In this document: piece after piece, positions 33,025-40,863 of the stretch
Layout of the letters: every line of letters starts with the position of its first letter
Numbering within the stretch: position 1 is the stretch's first letter
NCBI GenBank assembly: GCA_016124375.1
Contig: WGNV01000009.1
Span: 1 to 64,000, forward strand
DNA length: 64,000 nt
Direction of reading: 5' to 3'
DNA from: Tepidisphaera sp.
GTDB lineage: Bacteria > Planctomycetota > Phycisphaerae > Phycisphaerales > UBA1924
Notes under the pieces: generated by a model
Seen by the model: only the letters and a program-made list of their open reading frames with translations
Databases searched by the model: none
What the model was told of the DNA's origin: nothing
Position numbers and translations under genes: made by a program

Positions 33025-34122
33025 CTAGGCCGTGAGCGAGTTGGCGGGCTGATGCGAACTTCCGATGACGGATTCGACGGCTTCCCAGGCGCGGTCGACA
33101 GAGATCTTGGTCATGGCGCAGCGGTCGTGGTGGTCGTTGGCGATGAGCTCGGGGGGAAGCGTCGGGTCGGCGATGACGCAGGCCTCGGGGGCGCCGGGGC
33201 GGGTGGGGATGATGGCCCAGCGCACGTCGGTGGGGCCGAAGAGCGAGACCAGGGGCGTGCCCAAAGCCGCGGCCATGTGGCGCGGGCCGGTGTCGTTGGT
33301 GACGACGAGGTTGGCGCGGCGGATGACGTGCTTGAGGGAACCCAGGCGGATCCCCACGGTGGGCAGCGCGACCGGGGCCGGGCCACGGCACGCGGCAAGC
33401 ACGGCGGCCACGACGTCGGCCTCGGCGGGCGAGCCATTGACAAGGACTTTCCAGCCCCGCTCGGAGAGACGGTCGGCGATGGCGGCGAAGCGATCGGCGG
33501 GCCAGCGCTTGACGGCGGCATTGGCGCCGGGGTTGAGCATGGCCACACGGTCGTGACGACCGACGCCGGCTTTGGAGAGAATCTCTTCCCCGGCCGCGGC
33601 CTGGGCTGGGCTGACGTCAAGCTCCATTGTGCCCATTCCGGAAGTGGGACGGCCGGCGCCGTCGAGCAGGTAGGCGGCGGCAAGGTTCCAGTAGTAGCGG
33701 ACGGCGGAGATGGGTTCCCACGAGCCATCGGGGCGGCGAGGGGGATCGAGCGCGTCGGTGAGCAGCATGCCGCGAACGTCGCGGTCGTAGCCGATGCGGC
33801 GTGGGATGCCTGCGACGCGGGCCATGAGGGCAGAGGAGAAGGAGTTTTTGAGGAGGAGGGCGGCGTCGAAGCGCAGGGGGCGGGCGCGAGCCGCGGCCCG
33901 CTTGATGCCCATAACGCCGGAGGACCGGACGACCAGAACTTCGTCGACCAGTCCGGAGCTTTCGAGCAGTTCGTCGATCCCGGCCCTGGCCATGCCGGCG
34001 ATGAAAACCCCCGGATATGCATTGCGGATGGCACGGAGCGTTGGTGTGGCCATGGCGACATCGCCCACCCAGCTGGGCAGGACGATGAGCAGGCGGAGGA
34101 AGTTGGATCGATTGGGAGGCAT
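33025..34122 (-). CDS. Lipopolysaccharide heptosyltransferase (GT9, WaaF-like)
   Basis: A 365-residue GT-B enzyme of glycosyltransferase family 9 adding heptose to the LPS core. Seen: LIVLPSWVGDVAMATPTLRA at the N-terminus, FDAALLLKNSFSSALMARVAG, PRRIGYDRDVRGMLL, NPGANAAVKRWPADRFAAIA and VTNDTGPRHMAAALGTPLVS with the nucleotide-sugar site, then FGPTDVRW. WaaF (heptosyltransferase II) is the best match, but WaaC or a related transferase cannot be excluded. ATG 34122 fits the family start. With the LpxL-type gene at 9339 it implies LPS synthesis. Confidence 0.92.
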   Translation of the reverse strand: MPPNRSNFLRLLIVLPSWVGDVAMATPTLRAIRNAYPGVFIAGMARAGIDELLESSGLVDEVLVVRSSGVMGIKRAAARARPLRFDAALLLKNSFSSALMARVAGIPRRIGYDRDVRGMLLTDALDPPRRPDGSWEPISAVRYYWNLAAAYLLDGAGRPTSGMGTMELDVSPAQAAAGEEILSKAGVGRHDRVAMLNPGANAAVKRWPADRFAAIADRLSERGWKVLVNGSPAEADVVAAVLAACRGPAPVALPTVGIRLGSLKHVIRRANLVVTNDTGPRHMAAALGTPLVSLFGPTDVRWAIIPTRPGAPEACVIADPTLPPELIANDHHDRCAMTKISVDRAWEAVESVIGSSHQPANSLTA

Positions 34123-34156
34123 GGGGCGTGAAGGGACTATCTGATAGTCTACAGGA

Positions 34157-37100
34157 ATGTCGTCGAGAATCCTTACCGCTGGATGCATTTTGTCGTTCGT
34201 CGCGTTGCTGACAGCCTCCCCGGGCATCGCCCAGCCGAGCAACACCGGCCCGTTTAGCCCGCCGCCCAACGGTCCGAGGCGTGCGGACCCGACCTGGACG
34301 GCGCTGGTGGACTGCACGCTGCACCCGACGCCGGACGTCGTGGTGCCGCACGCGACAGTCGTGATGCGCGACGGGAAGATCACCGGCGTCTTGCCCGGCG
34401 AAGGGGACGCACCGGCACGTTTGCCCCTGGGCCCCAGGATCATCGCCGCCAAGGGGCTGCACGTCTACGCGGGATTCATCGACGGGTGGGTGGAGGTGGA
34501 TGCGCCCAAGCCCGAGGCGAACGCGCCGGGGCGGCACTGGCATGACGACGTGACGCCCGAGCGCCTGGCGACGGACGGCCCGGGGGTGGACGCGGGCACG
34601 GCCGAAGCGCTGCGGAAGCAGGGGTTCGTGGCGGCGGGCATTTCGCCCCGGGGCGGCATCTTTCGGGGCTTTGGAGCCGTGGCGAGCCTGGCCAAGCCTT
34701 CGGACGACGCGAGCGTGGCCAAGCCCCCGGTGTATCGCGACCGGGTGTATCAGATGATCGCGCTGGATATGGGCGGGCGGGGGTATCCGGATTCGCAGAT
34801 GGGCGTGATCTCGCTGATTCGCCAGACGTTCATCGATGCGCAGTGGCAGATGGGAGAGCGGAAAGCGGGGCGGTTTGCGGGTCCGGCGAACTGCTTGGAT
34901 TCGCTGGCGGGTGAGGCGGCCGCGGGCACGCTGCTGATGAACTGCGAAGATGATCTGGAGGCCCTGCGCGACGCCAAGATCGCCAGGGAGTTTGAGCAGA
35001 AGGCGATGATTTTGGGGAGCGGGCAGGAGTTCAAACGCCTGCCAGCGATCAAAGAAGATGGGCTGGCGTTCTTTGAACCCCTGAACTTTCCCAAGGCGCC
35101 GGACGTGGGCAGCCCGGGGAAGCTGGAGAGCGTGGACCTGCGCACGCTGATGACCTGGGAGCAGGCGCCGACCAACCCCAGGCGGATGGCGCAGGCGGGG
35201 ATCAGGTTTGCCCTCACGACGGCGAAACTGAAGGATCGGGGCGACTTCACACCCAACCTGCGCAAGGCGATCAAGCACGGGCTGACGGAGGAGCAGGCGC
35301 TGGCGGCCCTGACGACGACGCCCGCGACGCTGCTGGGGGTGCAAGACCAACTGGGCACGGTGGAGGCGGGCAAGCGCGCGGACCTGGTGGTGGCGGATGG
35401 GCCGGTGTTCGACGACAAGACCAAGCTGCGGATGGTGATCATCGACGGGCAGGTGCATGAGTTGAACGCGGCTCCCGTCGATGTCGAGGGCGAATGGACG
35501 CTCGACATGCCGGGCGAGGGCAAGCGCTGGCTGAGCATCGAGAAGGACAACAGCGTCACGCTGCACCACGATGACAAGAGCGTGAAGGCGACCAAGGTGA
35601 GCGTGCAGCCTCGGAGCATCAGCCTGGCGTTTGACGCGGAGGCCGCGGGCATGGGCAAGGGCGTCACGCTGCTGAGCGGGGCGATGGAGCCGGCGGAGAG
35701 CCCGACCAAGATCAGCGGCCAGGGCGTGACGGCGGCGGGCGAGGCGTTTGTGTGGAGCGCGAGCCGCCGGCCCAAGAGCCTGGAGGGGGCGTGGGCGGGG
35801 GTGATGGGCGGGAAGAACGTGGTGCTGGTGTTCGACAAGGACGGGGGGCTGGCGATCGCGCGCGAGGGAGAGAAGGAGAACGCGGCCGCGAGCGAGGTGC
35901 AGTACGACGGCGCATCGCTGACGTTCAAGAGCGCGGGCGGCGACGGCAGCGCGACACCGACCTGGCCTGAGCCCCGCGACACGGAGGGCAAGCCCGCGCT
36001 CAAGGGGCGGCTCGGCGGGCAGGAGTTGGTGGCGACGCGATTCAGCGTGCAGGGCACGTACAAGGTGACGGAGCAGGATGGCAAGCCGGTGGCGGCGGAT
36101 GACCCCAAGGCCCCCACCATCACCATCGAAAAGGACAGCGTCAGCATCAAGGTGGGCGAGAAGACGGCGAAGGCGGCCGACGTAAAGGTGGACGGCCCGC
36201 GCGTGAGCTACGCCTACGACGCCAAGGACCTGGGCGACGAGGCAGGGGTGTGGAAGGACGAGGTGTTCGTCGCGGGCGACACGCTCACCGGAACCTCCAC
36301 CACGCCCGACGGCCAGCCGCACGCGTTCAAGGCGACCCGCCAACCCTCGGCCGCGGACGCCGCCAAGAAGGCCGAAGAGGAACGGATCAAGACGATTCCC
36401 GAGACGATTCCCGTGCCCTTCGGTGCGTATGGCGTCACGGAGTATCCGGCGCAGAAGGCGTATGTGATCTCAGACGCGACCGTGTGGACCAGCGGGCCGG
36501 CGGGGAAACTCGAACACGCCAGCGTGCTGGTGAAGGACGGCAAGATCGCGTGGGTGGGCCCGGGGGCGGCTCCCGATGTTCCCGCGGACGCGGTGAAGAT
36601 CGACGCCAAGGGCAAGCACGTGACGCCCGCGATCATCGATTGCCACAGCCACACGGGCATCAGCAAGGGTGTCAACGAAGGCGGGCAGGCGGTGACGGCG
36701 GAGGTGCGGATCGCGGATGTGACCAACCCCGACAGCATGAGTTGGTATTGGGAGCTGGCGGGGGGCGTGGCGACCGTGAACAGCTTGCACGGGTCGGCGA
36801 ACGCCATCGGCGGACAGTGCCAGACGAACAAGATCCGCTGGGGCGCGGCTCGGCCGGATGACATGCACATGGAGGGCGCCAAACCCAGCATCAAGTTTGC
36901 GCTGGGCGAAAACCCGCGCGAAGTCAACGGCGGCAGCGGCGACAGATATCCCCACAGCCGCATGGGCGTCGAGACGCTCATCCGCGACCGATTCACGGCG
37001 GCCCGGGAGTATGCCGCGGCACGCAAGGGGCCAAACCCGCCCCGGCGCGACCTGGAACTGGACGCGCTGGCGGAGATCTTGGAAGGCCAGCGCATCATCC

Positions 37101-37855
37101 ACTGCCACAGCTACCGGCAGGATGAGATCGTGATGCTGTGCGAGGTGGCCCGCGATTTCCACTTCAAGATCGGCACCTTCCAGCACATCCTGGAGGGGTA
37201 CAAGGTGGCGGACTGGGTCAAGAAGTACAGCGGCGGGGGTTCGGCGTTCTCCGATTGGTGGGCGTACAAGGTCGAGGTGCAGGACGCGATCCCCCAGGGC
37301 CCGCCCCTGATGCACGATGTGGGCGTGGTGGTGAGTTACAACAGTGACAGCGACGAGCTGGCGCGGCGCCTGAACGTGGAAGCCGCCAAGGCGATCAAGT
37401 ACGGCAACCTCTCAGAAGAGGAAGCCCTGAAGTTCGTGACCATCAACCCCGCCAGGCAGATGCAGATCGACGCGATGACCGGCTCGCTGGAAGTGGGCAA
37501 GGACGCGGACATCGCGATGTGGAACGCGTCGCCCCTGAGTTCGCTCAGCATGTGCGAGATGACGATGATCGACGGGCGGGTGATGTGGTCGCTGGAAGAA
37601 GACGCGAAGCTGCGCGAGCGCAACAAGGCCGATCGCGAGCGCATCGTGCAGAAGCTCCTCGCCGATGACGCCGGCAAGAAGCCCGAGGGCGCGGGGCCCG
37701 CCGGGCCCTCTCGCCGACGCCGGCGCCCGACCGATGACGACCTGACGCAGGACGACCTGCGGGCGCTGCGCAGGGCGTACGAAGACCTGCAGCGCAGCGG
37801 AAAGACGGTGAATCAGCCCGGGGTGTGCGGGTGCGGCGTGACGCACGAGCAGTAG
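34157..37855 (+). CDS. Secreted tandem amidohydrolase: inactive N-terminal and active C-terminal domains
   Basis: A 1232-residue exported protein (signal peptide to about residue 25, ending GIAQ). The N-terminal domain (about 40-440) has amidohydrolase framing (VVMRDGKITGVLPG, GTVEAGKRADLVVADG), but the metal site reads VYAGFIDGWVEVDA, with no His-x-His. A middle region of beta-rich segments follows (about 445-770; EGEWTLDMPGEGKRWLSIEK, LEGAWAGVMGG). The C-terminal domain (about 790-1180) has PAIIDCHSHTGIS (His830, His832), IIHCHSYRQDE (His982/984), TFQHILEGYK (His1010) and SYNSDSDE (Asp1064), so it is likely active. The substrate is unknown. Confidence 0.87.
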   Translation: MSSRILTAGCILSFVALLTASPGIAQPSNTGPFSPPPNGPRRADPTWTALVDCTLHPTPDVVVPHATVVMRDGKITGVLPGEGDAPARLPLGPRIIAAKGLHVYAGFIDGWVEVDAPKPEANAPGRHWHDDVTPERLATDGPGVDAGTAEALRKQGFVAAGISPRGGIFRGFGAVASLAKPSDDASVAKPPVYRDRVYQMIALDMGGRGYPDSQMGVISLIRQTFIDAQWQMGERKAGRFAGPANCLDSLAGEAAAGTLLMNCEDDLEALRDAKIAREFEQKAMILGSGQEFKRLPAIKEDGLAFFEPLNFPKAPDVGSPGKLESVDLRTLMTWEQAPTNPRRMAQAGIRFALTTAKLKDRGDFTPNLRKAIKHGLTEEQALAALTTTPATLLGVQDQLGTVEAGKRADLVVADGPVFDDKTKLRMVIIDGQVHELNAAPVDVEGEWTLDMPGEGKRWLSIEKDNSVTLHHDDKSVKATKVSVQPRSISLAFDAEAAGMGKGVTLLSGAMEPAESPTKISGQGVTAAGEAFVWSASRRPKSLEGAWAGVMGGKNVVLVFDKDGGLAIAREGEKENAAASEVQYDGASLTFKSAGGDGSATPTWPEPRDTEGKPALKGRLGGQELVATRFSVQGTYKVTEQDGKPVAADDPKAPTITIEKDSVSIKVGEKTAKAADVKVDGPRVSYAYDAKDLGDEAGVWKDEVFVAGDTLTGTSTTPDGQPHAFKATRQPSAADAAKKAEEERIKTIPETIPVPFGAYGVTEYPAQKAYVISDATVWTSGPAGKLEHASVLVKDGKIAWVGPGAAPDVPADAVKIDAKGKHVTPAIIDCHSHTGISKGVNEGGQAVTAEVRIADVTNPDSMSWYWELAGGVATVNSLHGSANAIGGQCQTNKIRWGAARPDDMHMEGAKPSIKFALGENPREVNGGSGDRYPHSRMGVETLIRDRFTAAREYAAARKGPNPPRRDLELDALAEILEGQRIIHCHSYRQDEIVMLCEVARDFHFKIGTFQHILEGYKVADWVKKYSGGGSAFSDWWAYKVEVQDAIPQGPPLMHDVGVVVSYNSDSDELARRLNVEAAKAIKYGNLSEEEALKFVTINPARQMQIDAMTGSLEVGKDADIAMWNASPLSSLSMCEMTMIDGRVMWSLEEDAKLRERNKADRERIVQKLLADDAGKKPEGAGPAGPSRRRRRPTDDDLTQDDLRALRRAYEDLQRSGKTVNQPGVCGCGVTHEQ

Positions 37856-37866
37856 CAATGTCGGTG

Positions 37867-37932
37867 GCACCGCTCTCCAGAGCGGTGCGGCTTGGGTTTG
37901 CCTCTCGGAAGCACCGCTCTGGAGAGCGGTGC
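37867..37932. repeat. Two copies of the GCACCGCTCT palindrome
   Basis: Copies at 37867-37888 and 37911-37932 with opposite central dinucleotides (CC and GG), forming a larger inverted structure between the two amidohydrolase genes. Confidence 0.8.
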
Positions 37933-37964
37933 CACCAAAGACCACCAGAGAATAGAGCCTCATC

Positions 37965-39326
37965 ATGCGATACACGACTCTCACTTTGCTCGCGGCCTCC
38001 ATCGCGGGCGTTTCGGTTGCGAATGCTCAGGACTTGGGCCTCAAGGCCCCGGCGCAAGACGGGCCGATCGCGATTTTGCACGCGACGGTGCACCCGATCG
38101 AAGGGCCGGAGATCGCCGATGGCGTCGTGTGGTTCAGCGACGGGGTGATCTCGCACGTGGGCAAGGCGAGCGAGTGGGAAGACATCAAGTCCCGGGCGCG
38201 GTTTGCGAAGCCGCCCAGGGAGATCGACGCCTCCGGCCTTCACGTGTATCCAGGCCTGTTCGGCCCGCTCACGCAGCAAGGCCTGAACGAGATACAAGCC
38301 GTGCCCGCGACGATCGACACCAGCGAAGTCGGGGCTGTGACGCCCGAGGTGCGGGCGACCGTGGCGGTAAACCCGGATTCAACAGTCATCCCCGTCACGC
38401 GGGCCAACGGCGTGCTGCTGGCGGGCGTCTTCCCCGAAGGCGGCATCATCGCCGGGCGCTGCGGGGTGATCCGCATGGACGCGTGGACGCGCCCCGAGAT
38501 GACGGTGCGGGACGACAGCGGCGTCGTGCTCCGCTGGCCCAACATGCGCCCCATCAACGCGTGGTGGAACAATCGCTCCGACGAGGAGCAGCAGAAGGAA
38601 ATCAAGGCCAATCTCGACGCCATTGCCAAGGTCTTCGACACCGCCAAGGCGTACGCGGACGCGAAAGCCGCCGACGCCAACGCGCCGACCGATCTGCGCT
38701 GGGAGGCGATGAAGAGCCTGTTTGCCAAGGACAACGCCGAGCCGCTGTTCGTGTTCGCGGACGACATGGATCAGATCAACGCGGCGGTCACGTTCTGCGC
38801 CGATCGCGGCGTGCGCTGCGTGCTGGTGGGCGGGCGGGATGCTGACCGCTGCGCGCCGCTCCTCAAGGAGCACAACGTCAGCGTGCTGGTGCGGGGCACG
38901 TTCGTGATGCCCCGGCGCGACGACGCCCCGTACGACGATGGCTACACCCTGCCCAAGCGCCTGTTCGACGCTGGCATCCCCTTCGCCATCGCCGGGGGCG
39001 ATGAGACGGCCCACGAGCGGAACCTGCCCTACGCCGCGGCCATGGCCGCGGCTCACGGCTTGCCCCAGGACGCCGCCATCCGGGCGATCACCCTCGGCCC
39101 CGCCGAACTGCTGGGCGTCGCCGATCACTACGGCTCACTCAAGGACGGCAAGAGCGCCACGCTGATCATCACCACCGGCAACCCGCTCGAAATAACCACG
39201 CATGTGAAGCAGGCCTTCATCGACGGGCGCGAGATCAGCCTCGACAACAAGCAGGAGGAACTGGCGAAGAAATACCGCGAGCGCTATCGCCAGACGGGGG
39301 ATTTGAAGGAGCCCGGCGTACGCTGA
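37965..39326 (+). CDS. Secreted amidohydrolase-fold protein lacking metal ligands
   Basis: A 453-residue exported protein (MRYTTLTLLAASIAGVSVANA signal). It has amidohydrolase framing, AILHATVHPIEGPEIADGVV, LHVYPGLFGPLTQQG and LITTGNPLEITTHVKQAFID. However, the His-x-His after PGL is replaced (GPLTQQG), and the later Asp region reads AIAGGDETAHERNLPYAAAM. It resembles the N-terminal domain of the preceding protein and looks like a pseudoenzyme or a partner subunit. It lies 109 bp downstream of it on the same strand, so the pair is probably one transcription unit. Confidence 0.85.
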   Translation: MRYTTLTLLAASIAGVSVANAQDLGLKAPAQDGPIAILHATVHPIEGPEIADGVVWFSDGVISHVGKASEWEDIKSRARFAKPPREIDASGLHVYPGLFGPLTQQGLNEIQAVPATIDTSEVGAVTPEVRATVAVNPDSTVIPVTRANGVLLAGVFPEGGIIAGRCGVIRMDAWTRPEMTVRDDSGVVLRWPNMRPINAWWNNRSDEEQQKEIKANLDAIAKVFDTAKAYADAKAADANAPTDLRWEAMKSLFAKDNAEPLFVFADDMDQINAAVTFCADRGVRCVLVGGRDADRCAPLLKEHNVSVLVRGTFVMPRRDDAPYDDGYTLPKRLFDAGIPFAIAGGDETAHERNLPYAAAMAAAHGLPQDAAIRAITLGPAELLGVADHYGSLKDGKSATLIITTGNPLEITTHVKQAFIDGREISLDNKQEELAKKYRERYRQTGDLKEPGVR

Positions 39327-39413
39327 GGTTCGGTGATCGCAGTGGATCGCAACCCGGGCCTTCGAAGACTCAGGTCCGGCGTCGGGCCAGGCGGGACGCA
39401 TCTCCCGGCGCGT

Positions 39414-39453
39414 CCACTTTGCCACTTTGCTACTCTGCCACTTTGCCACTTGG
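39414..39453. repeat. Octamer tandem array (5 x 8 bp) of CCACTTTG
   Basis: CCACTTTG, CCACTTTG, CTACTCTG, CCACTTTG, CCACTTGG. It ends 1 bp from the MlaE gene stop codon. Confidence 0.85.
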
Positions 39454-39454
39454 G

Positions 39455-40330
39455 CTATCGAAACACCGACGTGATCCCGCCGCTGATCGCGTAATCGATG
39501 TCGTTGAGCACCTTGGCCAGCACCAGGCTTTCCAGGATGATCGCGACGAAGCTGGTGACGAACGAGTCGGTGGTCGCTTCGCCCACGCCCTCGGCCCCGG
39601 CCTTGCATGAGAAGCCCTTCCAGCAGGCGATGAGCCCGATCGACCCGCCGAAGAACACAGACTTGAGCAACCCGCTGAAGATGTCGAACGTGCCGACGAA
39701 CTGCTCGCTGTATCGCCAATACAGGGCCACGTCGGCCTTATAAAACTGCGTGGTGATGAGAAACCCGCCGACGATGCCGCAGAGGTTCGAGGCGATCGTC
39801 AGCGCGGGCGTCACCAAGAGGCACGCCAGAAACCGCGGCACCACCAGCACCCGCACCGGGTCGCTGCCCATCGCCCGCATGGCGTCGAGCTGTTCGGTGA
39901 CGCGCATGGTGCCGAGTTCGGCGGTTAGCGAGCAGCCCACCCGCCCGGCGATCATGACCGCGGCCAGCACCGGGCCGATCTGCTTGACGATTGAAATGTT
40001 GATCACCCCGCCCAGGCGCGCCTCCTGGCCGATCGCCTGGAACTGGCGATACCCCTCGAACGCGAGGATCATGCCGATGAACCCGCCCGTGATGGCGACG
40101 ACCGGGATCGACGCCGTCCCGCCCTGATAGAGCTGCCGAAGCAGCCGCTCGCGCCGGAACCAGGCTCGCCCGTCGAACATGCCCCGCACGCACGCCCCGG
40201 CGAAGCGGGTGAACTGCCCGAAGCCGGCCACGCGAAAGATGATCGCTCGCCCCAGCAGCACGAGATAGCTCAGCGGCGTCAGGAGCCAAGACGCGATCGC
40301 GGGCATCGGTTGGTTGGGCGCATCGCTCAC
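39455..40330 (-). CDS. mlaE: MlaE-family ABC transporter permease
   Basis: A 291-residue membrane permease of the Mla lipid-trafficking family. Hydrophobic segments and family signatures are present: IPVVAITGGFIGMILAFEGY, NISIVKQIGPVLAAVMIAGR, LGTMRVTEQLDAMRAMGSDP, RFLACLLVTPALTIASNLCG and FVTSFVAIILESLVLAKVLN. It moves phospholipids between the two membranes together with MlaF and MCE-type MlaD, neither of which is in the window. The GTG start at 40330 overlaps the Fur stop (GTGA), so it is translated with Fur; ATG 40306 is a shorter alternative. Confidence 0.9.
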   Translation of the reverse strand: MSDAPNQPMPAIASWLLTPLSYLVLLGRAIIFRVAGFGQFTRFAGACVRGMFDGRAWFRRERLLRQLYQGGTASIPVVAITGGFIGMILAFEGYRQFQAIGQEARLGGVINISIVKQIGPVLAAVMIAGRVGCSLTAELGTMRVTEQLDAMRAMGSDPVRVLVVPRFLACLLVTPALTIASNLCGIVGGFLITTQFYKADVALYWRYSEQFVGTFDIFSGLLKSVFFGGSIGLIACWKGFSCKAGAEGVGEATTDSFVTSFVAIILESLVLAKVLNDIDYAISGGITSVFR

Positions 40331-40863
40331 GGGCGCGATGGTAGCGTGGCCGCGGCGAAGATATGGAGCCGATAGCCCTTGGGCACCAGCCCCATCGCGC
40401 GGCACACGTCCTCGCACCGCTTCGCCAGCTCGGGCATATCCACCGGCACTGCCTCGCCCGTATCGGCCCGAATCACCAGCACATGATCCTGCCGCCCGAT
40501 GACGGTCTGATAGTGGGCCTGCTCGTCGTCAAAGGGTACCCGCTGGACAATGCCCGCCTGGGCCAGCAGCTTGATCGTGCGGTACACCGTCGCCTTGCTC
40601 ACGCGAAATCCAGAGCCCTTGAGCAGGTCGATCACCTGCTCGGCCTCGAACAAACCCTCAAACTTCAGCACAGCGTCCAGCACCTGGGCTCGCTCGGGGG
40701 TGTACTTCAGCCCCTCGCCCTTGAGCGTCCGCCGAAAGACCGCGCACAAAGGCTCGATGATCGCCAGATCGGGCTCGACGCCCGCCTCATGTTCGCCCGC
40801 GCCGCCCGCCGGGTCCGCCGGCTGGACCGAACACTGGGCGTGATGAGCCGAGGACGACTTCAT
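40327..40863 (-). CDS. Divergent Fur-family regulator
   Basis: A 178-residue Fur-like repressor. DNA-binding part: YTPERAQVLDAVLKFEGLFE, VIDLLKGSGFRVSKATVYRT and IKLLAQAGIVQRVPFDDEQA. The metal region is unusual: QTVIGRQDHVLVIRADTGEA has one His where typical Fur has HHDH, and the C-x2-C zinc pair that normally follows is missing. The N-terminus is long and Ala/Gly-rich. Its start codon (40861-40863) overlaps the start of the divergent gene at 40862 by two bases, so at least one start is probably further downstream. It is translationally coupled to an MlaE permease. Confidence 0.82.
   Translation of the reverse strand: MKSSSAHHAQCSVQPADPAGGAGEHEAGVEPDLAIIEPLCAVFRRTLKGEGLKYTPERAQVLDAVLKFEGLFEAEQVIDLLKGSGFRVSKATVYRTIKLLAQAGIVQRVPFDDEQAHYQTVIGRQDHVLVIRADTGEAVPVDMPELAKRCEDVCRAMGLVPKGYRLHIFAAATLPSRP

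Noticed and set aside
33617..36343. A 908-codon open frame antisense to the heptosyltransferase and amidohydrolase genes
   Set aside because: It is a by-product of high G/C; composition is Arg/His/Leu-rich with no domain, and it overlaps clearly coding frames.
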